Assembly: GCA_036417435.1 (NCBI GenBank)
Contig: JAZAQT010000221.1
Span: 1,612,001-1,676,000 of the forward strand
Origin: Inia geoffrensis
Taxonomy: Eukaryota; Chordata; Mammalia; Artiodactyla; Iniidae
Length of the DNA: 64,000 bases
Reading direction: 5' to 3'
The notes under the pieces are model-generated. The model did not search any database, was not told where the DNA came from, and saw only the letters and a list, made by a program, of their open reading frames with translations. The translations under genes were made by a program, and so were the position numbers. This document shows, piece by piece, positions 22,570-36,456 of the stretch. Position 1 is the first letter of the stretch. Each line of letters starts with the position of its first letter.

Positions 22570-24304
22570 GAAAACCCGAAGAATTGCTTCAGGCCCTAAT
22601 CTCGTTCCGGCATGGCCCGCTGAGCCTTTGGTGAATTCTTCTTCCTGTAGGGAAATCAGAGTTCAATGTGCCCGTCCAAACACATCGAGTTAGCCGCTCA
22701 TTGGTTCTCCTTATTCCTGTTCATCTTCCACAGAAATTGCAAACTGTGCCAAACAAGAGGTCAAAGGCACTGACTCTCCAAGTGGGGAGAATGTTAATAT
22801 CGCATCTGGAACGGCGAACTCGAGTATCAGGGGGCGAAAATGTCGATGAGTTTTAGAAATTATGCCTGATCACTTCGTGGACCATATTCTGGGTTTTCCA
22901 TGCATATTTTAGCTGAAGGATAAATCCCTTAAACGTGGAGATTTGGGACCCGTGCAATGGGAACCATGCACCATTACCTCAAAGGGTCTGCATTCCCTCA
23001 CCAATAGTATCAGCCCCAAGTGTCCAGCCTTATCTCTCCCCCAGCTGTGGATGTAGAGGTGGTAAATCCAAGATTCCTCACAAGCCCAGAAGGACTTATT
23101 TAAGAATTTCTCTCTATTTCACAGTCCTTGTGTTTTGTTTTTCAAATTTATTTTTATAAGGGGATTTAGCTTATTGACACTGCTGTGTGTATGGTGCTGT
23201 ACACAAATGATTTTCTTATGGAGACCTATAAATGTATGGGATTTAATTTTCTTCATAGTCAGGCATATTCCTAGGTTTTGAATACGGGGTGTTGAGTCCA
23301 TTTCGTTGAGCAAGGAGTAGGTCTTGTCTAATATATATTTGGCTTATGGAATGGTATCTGTCCTAATATGAACCTCTGGTTTTATGCAGCCTCCCCACTC
23401 TCCTTTCCCCTTAAGCAAGCATAAGTTTCTTTTGTAAATGTGAGACTCTGTTGTGTTTTGTAATGCAGTTCACACGTAGCCGTGTTTACATTCCCGGTAT
23501 TAGTGATATCTTATGATGTTTCTTTTTCTGTGTGACTTATTTCACTTAGAATCATCATAACTAAATCCTGTCATTATGCTGCTACTGGTGTGTTGCCATG
23601 GATTTCATTGTTGAGTGATATTCCATTGTAGGGATGTACCACAACTTCTATATCCATTTTTCTCTTTCTGGGCTATTAAAGTTGTACCATAGTCAAGGAT
23701 CCCGTACACAGAGCAGCCCCAAACTTTGGTGTGGCTGTGTCTTTTTCATTTAAATTTTCCGAATCTATAGCACCATAAGTGGAAGTGCCCTAGGCTCTCT
23801 AGCTTGGTTTTTTCTTTGTTCCAGGAAACACCATCCACTTCTCCAGAGTGGCTGTTGGCAATTTACATCCCGCCCATCAGCATAACAAGGCTGCCCGTTC
23901 TCCATGGCCTGTCCTGCCTCTCTGGATTTTACAGTTTTTTCGGACGGCCCTTTGGATCGGTGGGAAGTGAGACTTCTTGTAGTGCGGATTTCCATTGCAG
24001 GCTTGCGTGGTTGGCCAAAAAGGGCGTATGCGTTTTTTCCTGAATATATTCAGGAAAAAACGCATACGCCCTTTTTGGCCACGTGCACCACTGTCGAACT
24101 GCTGCCTCTTTTCCTACACTTTCAGAGCAATTCTTATCTACCCCCTGATATCTGTTTTCTGCAATTCTGCGTCGCGTTCAAGTCCTCTTCACAGCCTTCC
24201 TTCAATAAATTTTTGGATGATAGGGGTCATTTGGAACTCTGCAGGATTGTGAGTTACAGTGCCAAAGATCTCCTTTTCTCAACTCGCTTTCTTGTGAGCT
24301 GACC
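22570..24304 (+). repeat. Satellite unit 14 (1735 bp)
   Basis: Third consecutive copy with GACTTCTTG. AAAATGTCGATG replaces AAAATGGCGATG near 22839, shared with unit 15. Other changes: CCCGTGCAATGG, AGCCCAGAAGG, GGGATTTAATT, CTTGCGTGG. The palindrome (24011-24082) has its last base changed (GGCCAC). Confidence 0.96.
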
Positions 24305-26040
24305 GAAAACCCGAAGAATTGCTTCAGGCCCTAATCTCGTTCCGGCATGGCCCGCTGAGCCTTTGGTGAATTCTTCTTCCTGTAGGGAAATCAGAGTTCA
24401 ATGTGCCCGTCCAAACACATCGAGTTAGCCGCTCATTGGTTCTCCTTATTCCTGTTCATCTTCCACAGAAATTGCAAACTGTGCCAAACAAGAGGTCAAA
24501 GGCACTGACTCTCCAAGTGGGGAGAATGTTAATATCGCATCTGGAACGGCGAACTCGAGTATCAGGGGGCGAAAATGTCGATGAGTTTTAGAAATTATGC
24601 CTGATCACTTCGTGGACCATATTCTGGGTTTTCCATGCATATTTTAGCTGAAGGATAAATCCCTTAAACGTGGAGATTTGGGACCCGTGGAATGGGAACC
24701 ATGCACCATTACCTCAAAGGGTCTGCATTCCCTCACCAATAGTATCAGCCCCAAGTGTCCAGCCTTATCTCTCCCCCAGCTGTGGATGTAGAGGTGGTAA
24801 ATCCAAGATTCCTCACAAGCCCTGAAGGACTTATTTAAGAATTTCTCTCTATTTCACAGTCCTTGTGTTTTGTTTTTCAAATTTATTTTTATAAGGGGAT
24901 TTAGCTTATTGACACTGCTGTGTGTATGGTGCTGTACACAAATGATTTTCTTATGGAGACCTATAAATGTATGGGTTTTAATTTTCTTCATAGTCAGGCA
25001 TATTCCTAGGTTTTGAATACGGGGTGTTGAGTCCATTTCGTTGAGCAAGGAGTAGGTCTTGTGTAATATATATTTGGCTTATGGAATGGTATCTGTCCTA
25101 ATATGAACCTCTGGTTTTATGCAGCCTCCCCACTCTCCTTTCCCCTTAAGCAAGCATAAGTTTCTTTTGTAAATGTGAGACTCTGTTGTGTTTTGTAATG
25201 CAGTTCACACGTAGCCGTGTTTACATTCCCGGTATTAGTGATATCTTATGATGTTTCTTTTTCTGTGTGACTTATTTCACTTAGAATCATCATAACTAAA
25301 TCCTGTCATTATGCTGCTACTGGTGTGTTGCCATGGATTTCATTGTTGAGTGATATTCCATTGTAGGGATGTACCACAACTTCTATATCCATTTTTCTCT
25401 TTCTGGGCTATTAAAGTTGTACCATAGTCAAGGATCCCGTACACAGAGCAGCCCCAAACTTTGGTGTGGCTGTGTCTTTTTCATTTAAATTTTCCGAATC
25501 TATAGCACCATAAGTGGAAGTGCCCTAGGCTCTCTAGCTTGGTTTTTTCTTTGTTCCAGGAAACACCATCCACTTCTCCAGAGTGGCTGTTGGCAATTTA
25601 CATCCCGCCCATCAGCATAACAAGGCTGCCGGTTCTCCACGGCCTGTCCTGCCTCTCTGGATTTTACACTTTTTTCGGATGGCCCTTTGGATCGGTGGGA
25701 AGTGAGACTTCCTTGTAGTGCGGATTTCCATTGCAGGCTTGCTTGGTTGGCCAAAAAGGGCGTATGCGTTTTTTCCTGAATATATTCAGGAAAAAACGCA
25801 TACGCCCTTTTTGGCCAAGTGCATCACTGTCGAACTGCTGCCTCTTTTCCTACGCTTTCAGAGCAATTCTTATCTACCCCCTGATATCTGTTTTCTGCAA
25901 TTCTGCGTCGCGTTCAAGTCCTCTTCACAGCCTTCCTTCAATAAATTTTTGGATGATAGGGGTCATTTGGAACTCTGCAGGATTGTGAGTTACAGTGCCA
26001 AAGATCTCCTTTTCTCAACTCGCTTTCTTGTGAGCTGACC
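24305..26040 (+). repeat. Satellite unit 15 (1736 bp)
   Basis: The full GACTTCCTTG is back. It shares AAAATGTCGATG with unit 14 at its start and CGGATGGCCC with unit 16 near its end, so it reads as a recombinant of its neighbours. Private G at 25063. Perfect palindrome at 25747-25818. Confidence 0.97.
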
Positions 26041-27776
26041 GAAAACCCGAAGAGTTGCTTCAGGCCCTAATCTCGTTCCGGCATGGCCCGCTGAGCCTTT
26101 GGTGAATTCTTCTTCCTGTAGGGAAATCAGAGTTCAATGTGCCCGTCCAAACACATCGAGTTAGCCGCTCATTGGTTCTCCTTATTCCTGTTCATCTTCC
26201 ACAGAAATTGCAAACTGTGCCAAACAAGAGGTCAAAGGCACTGACTCTCCAAGTGGGGAGAATGTTAATATCGCATCTGGAACGGCGAACTCGAGTATCA
26301 GGGGGCGAAAATGGCGATGAGTTTCAGAAATTATGCCTGATCACTTCGTGGACCATATTCTGGGTTTTCCATGCATATTTTAGCTGAAGGATAAATCCCT
26401 TAAACGTGGAGATTTGGGACCCGTGGAATGGGAACCATGCACCATTACCTCAAAGGGTCTGCATTCCCTCACCAATACTATCAGCCCCAAGTGTCCAGCC
26501 TTATCTCTCCCCCAGCTGTGGATGTAGAGGTGGTAAATCCAAGATTCCTCACAAGCCCTGAAGGACTTATTTAAGAATTTCTCTCTATTTCACAGTCCTT
26601 GTGTTTTGTTTTTCAAATTTATTTTTATAAGGGGATTTAGCTTATTGACACTGCTGTGTGTATGGTGCTGTACACAAATGATTTTCTTATGGAGACCTAT
26701 AAATGTATGGGTTTTAATTTTCTTCATAGTCAGACATATTCCTAGGTTTTGAATACGGGGTGTTGAGTCCATTTCGTTGAGCAAGGAGTAGGTCTTGTCT
26801 AATATATATTTGGCTTATGGAATGGTATCTGTCCTAATATGAACCTCTGGTTTTATGCAGCCTCCCCACTCTCCTTTCCCCTTAAGCAAACATAAGTTTC
26901 TTTTGTAAATGTGAGACTCTGTTGTGTTTTGTAATGCAGTTCACACGTAGCCGTGTTTACATTCCCGGTATTAGTGATATCTTATGATGTTTCTTTTTCT
27001 GTGTGACTTATTTCACTTAGAATCATCATAACTAAATCCTGTCATTATGCTGCTACTGGTGTGTTGCCATGGATTTCATTGTTGAGTGATATTCCATTGT
27101 AGGGATGTACCACAACTTCTATATCCATTTTTCTCTTTCTGGGCTATTAAAGTTGTACCATAGTCAAGGATCCCGTACACAGAGCAGCCCCAAACTTTGG
27201 TGTGGCTGTGTCTTTTTCATTTAAATTTTCCGAATCTATAGCACCATAAGTGGAAGTGCCCTAGGCTCTCTAGCTTGGTTTTTTCTTTGTTCCAGGAAAC
27301 ACCATCCACTTCTCCAGAGTGGCTGTTGGCAATTTACATCCCGCCCATCAGCATAACAAGGCTGCCGGTTCTCCACGGCCTGTCCTGCCTCTCTGGATTT
27401 TACACTTTTTTCGGATGGCCCTTTGGATCGGTGGGAAGTGAGACTTCCTTGTAGTGCGGATTTCCATTGCAGGCTTGCTTGGTTGGCCAAAAAGGGCGTA
27501 TGCGTTTTTTCCTGAATATATTCAGGAAAAAACGCATACGCCCTTTTTGGCCAAGTGCATCACTGTCGAACTGCTGCCTCTTTTCCTACGCTTTCAGAGC
27601 AATTCTTATCTACCCCCTGATATCTGTTTTCTGCAATTCTGCGTCGCGTTCAAGTCCTCTTCACAGCCTTCCTTCAATAAATTTTTGGATGATAGGGGTC
27701 ATTTGGAACTCTGCAGGATTGTGAGTTACAGTGCCAAAGATCTCCTTTTCTCAACTCGCTTTCTTGTGAGCTGACC
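26041..27776 (+). repeat. Satellite unit 16 (1736 bp)
   Basis: Private AGAGTTGCTTC near 26051, GAGTTTCAGAAATT near 26320 (removes a stop on +) and CAGACATATT near 26731. Shares AAGCAAACATAAG with unit 17 and CGGATGGCCC with unit 15. Perfect palindrome at 27483-27554. Confidence 0.97.
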
Positions 27777-29512
27777 GCAAACCCGAAGAATTGCTTCAGG
27801 CCCTAATCTCGTTCCGGCATGGCCCGCTGAGCCTTTGGTGAATTCTTCTTCCTGTAGGGAAATCAGAGTTCAATGTGCCCGTCCAAACACATCGAGTTAG
27901 CCGCTCATTGGTTCTCCTTATTCCTGTTCATCTTCCACAGAAATTGCAAACTGTGCCAAACAAGAGGTCAAAGGCACTGACTCTCCAAGTGGGGAGAATG
28001 TTAATATCGCATCTGGAACGGCGAACTCGAGTATCAGGGGGCGAAAATGGCGATGAGTTTTAGAAATTATGCCTGATCACTTCGTGGACCATATTCTGGG
28101 TTTTCCATGCATATTTTAGCTGAAGGATAAATCCCTTAAACGTGGAGATTTGGGACCCGTGGAATGGGAACCATGCACCATTACCTCAAAGGGTCTGCAT
28201 TCCCTCACCAATACTATCAGCCCCAAGTGTCCAGCCTTATCTCTCCCCCAGCTGTGGATGTAGAGGTGGTAAATCCAAGATTCCTCACAAGCCCTGAAGG
28301 ACTTATTTAAGAATTTCTCTCTATTTCACAGTCCTTGTGTTTTGTTTTTCAAATTTATTTTTATAAGGGGATTTAGCTTATTGACACTGCTGTGTGTATG
28401 GTGCTGTACACAAATGATTTTCTTATGGAGACCTATAAATGTATGGGTTTTAATTTTCTTCATAGTCAGGCATATTCCTAGGTTTTGAATACGGGGTGTT
28501 GAGTCAATTTCGTTGAGCAAGGAGTAGGTCTTGTCTAATATATATTTGGCTTATGGAATGGTATCTGTCCTAATATGAACCTCTGGTTTTATGCAGCCTC
28601 CCCACTCTCCTTTCCCCTTAAGCAAACATAAGTTTCTTTTGTAAATGTGAGACTCTGTTGTGTTTTGTAATGCAGTTCACACGTAGCCGTGTTTACATTC
28701 CCGGTATTAGTGATATCTTATGATGTTTCTTTTTCTGTGTGACTTATTTCACTTAGAATCATCATAACTAAATCCTGTCATTATGCTGCTACTGGTGTGT
28801 TGCCATTGATTTCATTGTTGAGTGATATTCCATTGTAGGGATGTACCACAACTTCTATATCCATTTTTCTCTTTCTGGGCTATTAAAGTTGTACCATAGT
28901 CAAGGATCCCGTACACAGAGCAGCCCCAAACTTTGGTGTGGCTGTGTCTTTTTCATTTAAATTTTCCGAATCTATAGCACCATAAGTGGAAGTGCCCTAG
29001 GCTCTCTAGCTTGGTTTTTTCTTTGTTCCAGGAAACACCATCCACTTCTCCAGAGTGGCTGTTGGCAATTTACATCCCGCCCATCAGCATAACAAGGCTG
29101 CCGGTTCTCCACGGCCTGTCCTGCCTCTCTGGATTTTACACTTTTTTCGGACGGCCCTTTGGATCGGTGGGAAGTGAGACTTCCTTGTAGTGCGGATTTC
29201 CATTGCAGGCTTGCTTGGTTGGCCAAAAAGGGCGTATGCGTTTTTTCCTGAATATATTCAGGAAAAAACGCATACGCCCTTTTTGGCCAAGTGCATCACT
29301 GTCGAACTGCTGCCTCTTTTCCTACGCTTTCAGAGCAATTCTTATCTACCCCCTGATATCTGTTTTCTGCAATTCTGCGTCGCGTTCAAGTCCTCTTCAC
29401 AGCCTTCCTTCAATAAATTTTTGGATGATAGGGGTCATTTGGAACTCTGCAGGATTGTGAGTTACAGTGCCAAAGATCTCCTTTTCTCAACTCGCTTTCT
29501 TGTGAGCTGACC
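27777..29512 (+). repeat. Satellite unit 17 (1736 bp)
   Basis: Shares AAGCAAACATAAG and AATACTATC with unit 16. Private GAGTCAATTTCG near 28500 and GCCATTGATTTC near 28802. Perfect palindrome at 29219-29290. Confidence 0.97.
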
Positions 29513-31248
29513 GCAAACCCGAAGAATTGCTTCAGGCCCTAATCTCGTTCCGGCATGGCCCGCTGAGCCTTTGGTGAATTCTTCTTCCTGTAGGGAAATC
29601 AGAGTTCAATGTGCCCGTCCAAACACATCGAGTTAGCCGCTCATTGGTTCTCCTTATTCCTGTTCATCTTCCACAGAAATTGCAAACTGTGCCAAACAAG
29701 AGGTCAAAGGCACTGACTCTCCAAGTGGGGAGAATGTTAATATCGCATCTGGAACGGCGAACTCGAGTATCAGGGGGGGAAAATGGCGATGAGTTTTAGA
29801 AATTATGCCTGATCACTTCGTGGACCATATTCTGGGTTTTCCATGCATATTTTAGCTGAAGGATAAATCCCTTAAACGTGGAGATTTGGGACCCGTGGAA
29901 TGGGAACCATGCACCATTACCTCAAAGGGTCTGCATTCCCTCACCAATAGTATCAGCCCCAAGTGTCCAGCCTTCTCTCTCCCCCAGCTGTGGATGTAGA
30001 GGTGGTAAATCCAAGATTCCTCACAAGCCCTGAAGGACTTATTTAAGAATTTCTCTCTATTTCACAGTCCTTGTGTTTTGTTTTTCAAATTTATTTTTAT
30101 AAGGGGATTTAGCTTATTGACACTGCTGTGTGTATGGTGCTGTACACAAATGATTTTCTTATGGAGACCTATAAATGTATGGGTTTTAATTTTCTTCATA
30201 GTCAGGCATATTCCAAGGTTTTGAATACGGGGTGTTGAGTCCATTTGGTTGAGGAAGGAGTAGGTCTTGTCTAATATATATTTGGCTTATGGAATGGTAT
30301 CTGTCCTAATGTGAACCTCTGGTTTTATGCAGCCTCCCCACTCTCCTTTCCCCTTAAGCAAGCATAAGTTTCTTTTGTAAATGTGAGACTCTGTTGTGTT
30401 TTGTAATGCAGTTCACACGTAGCCGTGTTTACATTCCCGGTATTAGTGATATCTTATGATGTTTCTTTTTCTGTGTGACTTATTTCACTTAGAATCATCA
30501 TAACTAAATCCTGTCATTATGCTGCTACTGGTGTGTTGCCATGGATTTCATTGTTGAGTGATATTCCATTGTAGGGATGTACCACAACTTCTATATCCAT
30601 TTTTCTCATTCTGGGCTATTAAAGTTGTACCATAGTCAAGGATCCCGTACACAGAGCAGCCCCAAACTTTGGTGTGGCTGTGTCTTTTTCATTTAAATTT
30701 TCCGAATCTATAGCACCATAAGTGGAAGTGCCCTAGGCTCTCTAGCTTGGTTTTTTCTTTGTTCCAGGAAACACCATCCACTTCTCCAGAGTGGCTGTTG
30801 GCAATTTACATCCCGCCCATCAGCATAACAAGGCTGCCGGTTCTCCATGGCCTGTCCTGCCTCTCTGGATTTTACACTTTTTTCGGACGGCCCTTTGGAT
30901 CGGTGGGAAGTGAGACTTCCTTGTAGTGCGGATTTCCATTGCAGGCTTGCTTGGTTGGCCAAAAAGGGCGTATGCGTTTTTTCCTGAATATATTCAGGAA
31001 AAAACGCATACGCCCTTTTTGGCCAAGTGCATCACTGTCGAACTGCTGCCTCTTTTCCTACGCTTTCAGAGCAATTCTTATGTACCCCCTGATATCTGTT
31101 TTCTGCAATTCTGCGTCGTGTTCAAGTCCTCTTCACAGCCTTCCTTCAATAAATTTTTGGATGATAGGGGTCATTTGGAACTCTGCAGGATTGTGAGATA
31201 CAGTGCCAAAGATCTCCTTTTCTCAACTCGTTTTCTTGTGAGCTGACC
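29513..31248 (+). repeat. Satellite unit 18 (1736 bp)
   Basis: Private changes: CAGGGGGGGAAAATGG near 29770 (C lost from the GGGGGCG core), CCTTCTCTCTCC, GAGGAAGGAG, TCTCATTCTGGG, TATGTACCCC, GTCGTGTTC and GTGAGATACAG. Perfect palindrome at 30955-31026. Confidence 0.97.
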
Positions 31249-32984
31249 GAAAACCCGAAGAATTGCTTCAGGCCCTAATCTCGTTCCGGCATGGCCCGCT
31301 GAGCCTTTGGTGAATTCTTCTTCCTGTAGGGAAATCAGAGTTCAATGTGCCCGTCCAAACACATCGAGTTAGCCGCTCATTGGTTCTCCTTATTCCTGTT
31401 CATCTTCCACAGAAATTGCAAACTGTGCCAAACAAGAGGTCAAAGGCACTGACTCTCCAAGTGGGGAGAATGTTAATATCGCATCTGGAACGGCGAACTC
31501 GAGTATCAGGGGGCGAAAATGGCGATGAGTTTTAGAAATTATGCCTGATCACTTCGTGGACCATATTCTGGGTTTTCCATGCATATTTTAGCTGAAGGAT
31601 AAATCCCTTAAACGTGGAGATTTGGGACCCGTGGAATGGGAACCATGCACCATTACCTCAAAGGGTCTGCATTCCCTCACCAATACTATCAGCCCCAAGT
31701 GTCCAGCCTTATCTCTCCCCCAGCTGTGGATGTAGAGGTGGTAAATCCAAGATTCCTCACAAGCCCTGAAGGACTTATTTAAGAATTTCTCTCTATTTCA
31801 CAGTCCTTGTGTTTTGTTTTTCAAATTTATTTTTATAAGGGGATTTAGCTTATTGACACTGCTGTGTGTATGGTGCTGTACACAAATGATTTTCTTATGG
31901 AGACCTATAAATGTATGGGTTTTAATTTTCTTCATAGTCAGGCATATTCCAAGGTTTTGAATACTGGGTGTTGAGTCCATTTGGTTGAGCAAGGAGTAGG
32001 TCTTGTCTAATATATATTTGGCTTATGGAATGGTATCTGTCCTAATGTGAACCTCTGGTTTTATGCAGCCTCCCCACTCTCCTTTCCCCTTAAGCAAGCA
32101 TAAGTTTCTTTTGTAAATGTGAGACTCTGTTGTGTTTTGTAATACAGTTCACACGTAGCCGTGTTTACATTCCCGGTATTAGTGATATCTTATGATGTTT
32201 CTTTTTCTGTGTGACTTATTTCACTTAGAATCATCATAACTAAATCCTGTCATTATGCTGCTACTGGTGTGTTGCCATGGATTTCATTGTTGAGTGATAT
32301 TCCATTGTAGGGATGTACCACAACTTCTATATCCATTTTTCTCTTTCTGGGCTATTAAAGTTGTACCATAGTCAAGGATCCCGTACACAGAGCAGCCCCA
32401 AACTTTGGTGTGGCTGTGTCTTTTTCATTTAAATTTTCCGAATCTATAGCACCATAAGTGGAAGTGCCCTAGGCTCTCTAGCTTGGTTTTTTCTTTGTTC
32501 CAGGAAACACCATCCACTTCTCCAGAGTGGCTGTTGGCAATTTACATCCCGCCCATCAGCATAACAAGGCTGCCAGTTCTCCACGGCCTGTCCTGCCTCT
32601 CTGGATTTTACACTTTTTTCGGACGGCCCTTTGGATCCGTTGGAAGTGAGACTTCCTTGTAGTGCGGATTTCCATTGCAGGCTTGCTTGGTTGGCCAAAA
32701 AGGGCGTATGCGTTTTTTCCTGAATATATTCAGGCAAAAACGCATACGCCCTTTTTGGCCAAGTGCATCACTGTCGAACTGCTGCCTCTTTTCCTACGCT
32801 TTCAGAGCAATTCTTATCTACCCCCTGATATCTGTTTTCTGCAATTCTGCGTCGCGTTCAAGTCCTCTTCACAGCCTTCCTTCAATAAATTTTTGGATGA
32901 TAGGGGTCATTTGGAACTCTGCAGGATTGTGAGTTACAGTGCCAAAGATCTCCTTTTCTCAACTCGCTTTCTTGTGAGCTGACT
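31249..32984 (+). repeat. Satellite unit 19 (1736 bp)
   Basis: Shares CTGCCAGTTC and GGATCCGTTGG (an extra BamHI-type site near 32633) with unit 20, and ends GCTGACTG as unit 20 does. The palindrome (32691-32762) has one right-arm change, CAGGCAAAAAC. Confidence 0.97.
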
Positions 32985-34720
32985 GAAAACCCGAAGAATT
33001 GCTTCAGGCCCTAATCTCGTTCCGGCATGGCCCGCTCAGCCTTTGGTGAATTCTTCTTCCTGTAGGGAAATCAGAGTTCAATGTGCCCGTCCAAACACAT
33101 CGAGTTAGCCGCTCATTGGTTCTCCTTATTCCTGTTCATCTTCCACAGAAATTGCAAACTGTGCCAAACAAGAGGTCAAAGGCACTGACTCTCCAAGTGG
33201 GGAGAATGTTAATATCGCATCTGGAACAGCGAACTCGAGTATCAGGGGGCGAAAATGGCGATGAGTTTTAGAAATTATGCCTGATCACTTCGTGGACCAT
33301 ATTCTGGGTTTTCCATGCATATTTTAGCTGAAGGATAAATCCCTTAAACGTGGAGATTTGGGACCCGTGGAATGGGAACCATGCACCTTTACCTCAAAGG
33401 GTCTGCATTCCCTCACCAATAGTATCAGCCCCAAGTGTCCAGCCTTATCTCTCCTCCAGCTGTGGATGTAGAGGTGGTAAATCCAAGATTCCTCACAAGC
33501 CCTGAAGGACTTATTTAAGAATTTCTCTCTATTTCACAGTCCTTGTGTTTTGTTTTTCAAATTTATTTTTATAAGGGGATTTAGCTTATTGACACTGCTG
33601 TGTGTATGGTGCTGTACACAAATGATTTTCTTATGGAGACCTATAAATGTATGGGTTTTAATTTTCTTCATAGTCAGGCATATTCCTAGGTTTTGAATAC
33701 GGGGTGTTGAGTCCATTTGGTTGAGCAAGGAGTAGGTCTTGTCTAATATATATTTGGCTTATGGAATGGTATCTGTCCTAATATGAACCTCTGGTTTTAT
33801 GCAGCCTCCCCACTCTCCTTTCCCCTTAAGCAAGCATTAGTTTCTTTTGTAAATGTGAGACTCTGTTGTGTTTTGTAATGCAGTTCACGCGTAGCCGTGT
33901 TTACATTCCCGGTATTAGTGATATCTTATGATGTTTCTTTTTCTGTGTGACTTATTTCACTTAGAATCATCATAACTAAATCCTGTCATTATGCTGCTAC
34001 TGGTGTGTTGCCATGGATTTCATTGTTGAGTGATATTCCATTGTAGGGATGTACCACAACTTCTATATCCATTTTTCTCTTTCTGGGCTATTAAAGTTGT
34101 ACCATAGTCAAGGATCCCGTACACAGAGCAGCCCCAAACTTTGGTGTGGCTATGTCTTTTTCATTTAAATTTTCCGAATCTATAGCACCATAAGTGGAAG
34201 TGCCCTAGGCTCTCTAGCTTGGTTTTTTCTTTGTTCCAGGAAACACCATCCACTTCTCCAGAGTGGCTGTTGGCAATTTACATCCCGCCCATCAGCATAA
34301 CAAGGCTGCCAGTTCTCCACGGCCTGTCCTGCCTCTCTGGATTTTACACTTTTTTCGGACGGCCCTTTGGATCCGTTGGAAGTGAGACTTCCTTGTAGTG
34401 CGGATTTCCATTGCAGGCTTGCTTGGTTGGCCAAAAAGGGCGTATGCGTTTTTTCCTGAATATATTCAGGAAAAAACGCATACGCCCTTTTTGGCCAAGT
34501 GCATCACTGTCGAACTGCTGCCTCTTTTCCTACGCTTTCAGAGCAATTCTTATCTACCCCCTGATATCTGTTTTCTGCAATTCTGCGTCGCGTTCAAGTC
34601 CTCTTCACAGCCTTCCTTCAATAAATTTTTGGATGATAGGGGTCATTTGGAACTCTGCAGGATTGTGAGTTACAGTGCCAAAGATCTCCTTTTCTCAACT
34701 CGCTTTCTTGTGAGCTGACT
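32985..34720 (+). repeat. Satellite unit 20 (1736 bp)
   Basis: Shares GGATCCGTTGG with unit 19 and AACAGCGAAC, CTCCTCCAGC, AAGCATTAG and GGCTATGTC with unit 21. It therefore links the two, as expected from sliding duplications. Private CCGCTCAGCC and CACGCGTAG. Perfect palindrome at 34427-34498. Confidence 0.97.
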
Positions 34721-36456
34721 GAAAACCCGAAGAATTGCTTCAGGCCCTAATCTCGTTCCGGCATGGCCCGCTGAGCCTTTGGTGAATTCTTCTTCCTGTA
34801 GGGAAATCAGAGTTCAATGTGCCCGTCCAAACACATCGAGTTAGCCGCTCATTGGTTCTCCTTATTCCTGTTCATCTTCCACAGAAATTGCAAACTGTGC
34901 CAAACAAGAGGTCAAAGGCACTGACTCTCCAAGTGGGGAGAATGTTAATATCGCATCTGGAACAGCGAACTCGAGTATCAGGGGGCGAAAATGGCGATGA
35001 GTTTTAGAAATTATGCCTGATCACTTCGTTGACCATATTCTGGGTTTTCCATGCATATTTTAGCTGAAGGATAAATCCCTTAAACGTGGAGATTTGGGAC
35101 CCGTGGAATGGGAACCATGCACCATTACCTTAAAGGGTCTGCATTCCCTCACCAATAGTATCAGCCCCAAGTGTCCAGCCTTATCTCTCCTCCAGCTGTG
35201 GATGTAGAGGTGGTAAATCCAAGATTCCTCACAAGCCCTGAAGGACTTATTTAAGAATTTCTCTCTATTTCACAGTCCTTGTGTTTTGTTTTTCAAATTT
35301 ATTTTTATAAGGGGATTTAGCTTATTGACACTGCTGTGTGTATGGTGCTGTACACAAATGATTTTCTTATGGAGACCTATAAATGTATGGGTTTTAATTT
35401 TCTTCATAGTCAGGCATATTCCTAGGTTTTGAATACGGGGTGTTGAGTCCATTTCGTTGAGCAAGGAGTAGGTCTTGTCTAATATATATTTGGCTTATGG
35501 AATGGTATCTGTCCTAATATGAACCTCTGGTTTTATGCAGCCTCCCCACTCTCCTTTCCCCTTAAGCAAGCATTAGTTTCTTTTGTAAATGTGAGACTCT
35601 GTTGTGTTTTGTAATGCAGTTCACACGTAGCCGTGTTTACATTCCCGGTATTAGTGATATCTTATGATGTTTCTTTTTCTGTGTGACTTATTTCACTTAG
35701 AATCATCATAACTAAATCCTGTCATTATGCTGCTACTGGTGTGTTGCCATGGATTTCATTGTTGAGTGATATTCCATTGTAGGGATGTACCACAACTTCT
35801 ATATCCATTTTTCTCTTTCTGGGCTATTAAAGTTGTACCATAGTCAAGGATCCCGTACACAGAGCAGCCCCAAACTTTGGTGTGGCTATGTCTTTTTCAT
35901 TTAAATTTTCCGAATCTATAGCACCATAAGTGGAAGTGCCCTAGGCTCTCTAGCTTGGTTTTTTCTTTGTTCCAGGAAACACCATCCACTTCTCCAGAGT
36001 GGCTGTTGGCAATTTACATCCCGCCCATCAGCATAACAAGGCTGCCGGTTCTCCACGGCCTGTCCTGCCTCTCTGGATTTTACACTTTTTTCGGACGGCC
36101 CTTTGGATCGGTGGGAAGTGAGACTTCCTTGTAGTGCGGATTTCCATTGCAGGCTTGCTTGGTTGGCCAAAAAGGGCGTATGCGTTTTTTCCTGAATATA
36201 TTCAGGAAAAAACGCATACGCCCTTTTTGGCCAAGTGCATCACTGTCGAACTGCTGCCTCTTTTCCTACGCTTTCAGAGCAATTCTTATCTACCCCCTGA
36301 TATCTGTTTTCTGCAATTCTGCGTCGCGTTCAAGTCCTCTTCACAGCCTTCCTTCAATAAGTTTTTGGATGATAGGGGTCATTTGGAACTCTGCAGGATT
36401 GTGAGTTACAGTGCCAAAGATCTCCTTTTCTCAACTCGCTTTCTTGTGAGCTGACC
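34721..36456 (+). repeat. Satellite unit 21 (1736 bp)
   Basis: Start matches unit 20 (AACAGCGAAC, CTCCTCCAGC, AAGCATTAG, GGCTATGTC); end matches unit 22 (AATAAGTTTTTGG). Private TTCGTTGACC near 35026 and ACCTTAAAGG near 35127. Perfect palindrome at 36163-36234. Confidence 0.97.

Larger units (their letters stand above)
19100..24304 (+). repeat. Variant block A: three consecutive units with a 1-bp deletion
   Basis: Units 12, 13 and 14 all read GACTTCTTG where flanking units read GACTTCCTTG, giving 1735-bp lengths. The same state returns only in units 28-30. The deletion shifts the minus-strand L1 frame, splitting the 84-codon frame into shorter ones. Confidence 0.9.
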